From assembly GCA_964396415.1 (NCBI GenBank), contig CAYNFM010000164.1:1-5544 (forward strand): a stretch of DNA of 5,544 nt, in the 5' to 3' direction. This DNA comes from UBA1306 sp964396415. GTDB lineage: Bacteria; Spirochaetota; Spirochaetia; Treponematales; Rectinemataceae. Under the pieces are notes generated by a model, which saw only the letters and a list, made by a program, of their open reading frames with translations, ran no database searches and was not told the origin of the DNA. Below, piece after piece: positions 4,232-5,544 of the stretch (within the stretch, counting starts at the first letter, position 1; every line of letters begins with the position of its first letter). The translations under genes and the position numbers were made by a program.

Positions 4232-5544
4232 ATGCTGCAACGATACCTAGCGCGAACCGAATACTCTTCCTACGACGATTTCATCGCGAATTTCCGCATC
4301 GACGTGCCGGAAAACTTCAATTTCGCCTACGACGTCATGGACGAGCTGGCGAAGGAGAAGCCCGATTCGCCGGCCCTCGTCTGGTGCGACGAGCGCGGCG
4401 CGGAGGCGACCTTCACCTACGCCCAGCTCAAGCTCTGGAGCGACAAGGCGGCCAACTTCTTCGCGGCCGCTGGGATAGGCAAGGGCGATCCGGTCATGCT
4501 CATCCTCAAGCGCCGCTACGAGTTCTGGTTCGCCATCCTCGCCCTCCACAAGCTCGGGGCGATCGCGATCCCGGCGACCCACCTGCTCACGACCAAGGAC
4601 ATCGTCTACCGGAACAACGCCGCCGACATCAAGATGATCGTCGCTATCGACGACGAGGCCGTCATGGCCCGAGTCGACGAGGCCCAGCCCGAGACGCCCT
4701 CCCTCGTGGCCAAGGCGACCTTGGGCGGGCCGCGGGAGGGATGGTTGCAGTTCACGGCCGGCGTCGACAAGGCTCCGGCGCTCCGCGCGCGGCCCGCCGG
4801 AGCGGCCGCGTCCAGGAACGACGATATCATGCTCCTCTACTTCACGTCGGGGACGACGGGAATGCCCAAGATGGTGAGGCACGATTTTACCTATCCCCTG
4901 GGCCACATCCCGACCGCGAAGTATTGGCAGGACGTCAAGGAAGGCGGTCTCCACCTCACGGTCTCGGACACCGGCTGGGCCAAGGCCATGTGGGGCAAGA
5001 TATACGGGCAGTGGCTCTCGGAATGCGCCGTCTTCGTCTACGACTACGACCGCTTCGTCGCCAAGGAGCTGCTTTCCGTAATAGCGAAACACGGCGTCAC
5101 CTCCTTCTGCGCGCCTCCGACCATCTACCGATTCTTCATCAAAGAGGATCTGCGCGCCTACGATTTCTCGAGGCTCGAGCGTTGCGCGGTCGCGGGCGAG
5201 CCCCTCAATCCCGAGGTCTACAATCGCTTCAAGGAGGAGACTGGCATATCGCTCAGGGAAGGCTATGGTCAGACCGAGCTCACCGTCGCCGTCGCGACCT
5301 ATCCCTGGATGGAGCCGAAGCCGGGATCCATGGGCAAGCCCTCGCCGGGCTACGACATAGACATCGTCGACGAGGATGGCCGCTCCTGCGAGGTGGGCGA
5401 AGAAGGGCAGATCGTCGTCAGGACCGCGAAACGGAAGCCCGTCGGTATGTTCGGGGGCTATTATCGCGACAAAGAGCTGACGGATTCCGTGTGGAGCGAC
5501 GGGGTATATCGCACGGGGGATATGGCGTGGCGCGACGAGGACGG
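4232..5544 (+). CDS. AMP-forming acyl-CoA synthetase (acetyl/medium-chain type), 5' part
   Basis: The frame is open from the ATG at 4232 to the window end: 437 codons plus two bases, with no stop. The enzyme activates a carboxylic acid with ATP to an acyl-adenylate and then transfers it to CoA. All expected core motifs of the adenylate-forming superfamily are seen: the phosphate-binding loop YFTSGTTGMPKM (203-214), the YGQTE motif (345-349) that contacts the adenylate, and the YRTGD motif (426-430), whose Asp binds the ribose. DTGWAKAMWGKIYGQW (246-261) is characteristic of the acetyl-CoA synthetase/medium-chain ligase branch rather than long-chain FadD. The small C-terminal domain with the catalytic Lys, about 110-130 residues, lies beyond the window. 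Acid specificity (short, medium or branched chain, or aromatic) cannot be read from this. It is the second gene of a probable operon with the XRE-cupin regulator. An unrelated long minus-strand frame over this gene is a GC-rich shadow. Confidence 0.95.
   Translation, partial: MLQRYLARTEYSSYDDFIANFRIDVPENFNFAYDVMDELAKEKPDSPALVWCDERGAEATFTYAQLKLWSDKAANFFAAAGIGKGDPVMLILKRRYEFWFAILALHKLGAIAIPATHLLTTKDIVYRNNAADIKMIVAIDDEAVMARVDEAQPETPSLVAKATLGGPREGWLQFTAGVDKAPALRARPAGAAASRNDDIMLLYFTSGTTGMPKMVRHDFTYPLGHIPTAKYWQDVKEGGLHLTVSDTGWAKAMWGKIYGQWLSECAVFVYDYDRFVAKELLSVIAKHGVTSFCAPPTIYRFFIKEDLRAYDFSRLERCAVAGEPLNPEVYNRFKEETGISLREGYGQTELTVAVATYPWMEPKPGSMGKPSPGYDIDIVDEDGRSCEVGEEGQIVVRTAKRKPVGMFGGYYRDKELTDSVWSDGVYRTGDMAWRDED

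Noticed and set aside
4247..5092. 281-codon minus-strand frame under the acyl-CoA synthetase
   Set aside because: The plus strand encodes all adenylate-forming motifs here, while the minus frame is a low-complexity Val/Asp/Arg/Gly product with no domain.

Overview
The window looks like ordinary chromosome of a GC-rich bacterium (roughly 60-65% G+C by eye) with densely packed genes. It holds six protein genes, two of them cut by the window edges. I see no rRNA, tRNA, CRISPR array, insertion sequence or phage gene. The lineage cannot be fixed from sequence alone. An outer-membrane or free-living spirochaete, or another environmental anaerobe, would fit the medium-chain-type acyl-CoA synthetase beside an XRE-cupin regulator and the YihY-cyclic-nucleotide-domain fusion, but this is a weak inference. 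A useful oddity is that the rare Ile codon ATA is used more often than ATT despite the high GC.

Layout. (1) Positions 3-623 (+) are the C-terminal third of glmS, glucosamine-6-phosphate synthase, with the isomerase catalytic residues and the conserved C-terminal tail. (2) Positions 631-1167 (+) encode a 178-residue secreted protein of unknown function, seven bases after glmS and probably cotranscribed with it. (3) Positions 1161-2468 (-) converge on it with a 7-bp tail-to-tail overlap and encode a YihY/BrkB-type inner-membrane protein fused to a C-terminal cyclic-nucleotide-binding domain. (4) A 144-bp divergent intergenic region (2469-2612) carries two perfect inverted repeats. (5) Positions 2613-3578 (+) encode a Gfo/Idh/MocA oxidoreductase resembling dihydrodiol/D-xylose dehydrogenases. 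(6) An 87-bp gap (3579-3665) contains a very good sigma-70-type promoter (TTGACC, 17 bp, TATTAT) with repeats around its -35 box. (7) Positions 3666-4220 (+) encode an XRE-family regulator with a cupin sensor domain. It is followed 11 bp later by (8) 4232-5544 (+, runs off the end), an AMP-forming acyl-CoA synthetase of the acetyl/medium-chain type.

How they fit together. glmS plus the secreted protein form one unit (cell-envelope amino sugar supply plus an exported protein of unknown role). The membrane fusion and the dehydrogenase are divergent and may share control. The XRE-cupin regulator and the acyl-CoA synthetase form a probable two-gene operon in which the regulator most likely senses a small molecule linked to the synthetase's substrate and may control its own promoter. 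No defence, mobile or clearly novel multi-gene system is visible. The most unusual items are the YihY-cNMP fusion, the repeats at the two promoter regions and the unidentified exported protein.
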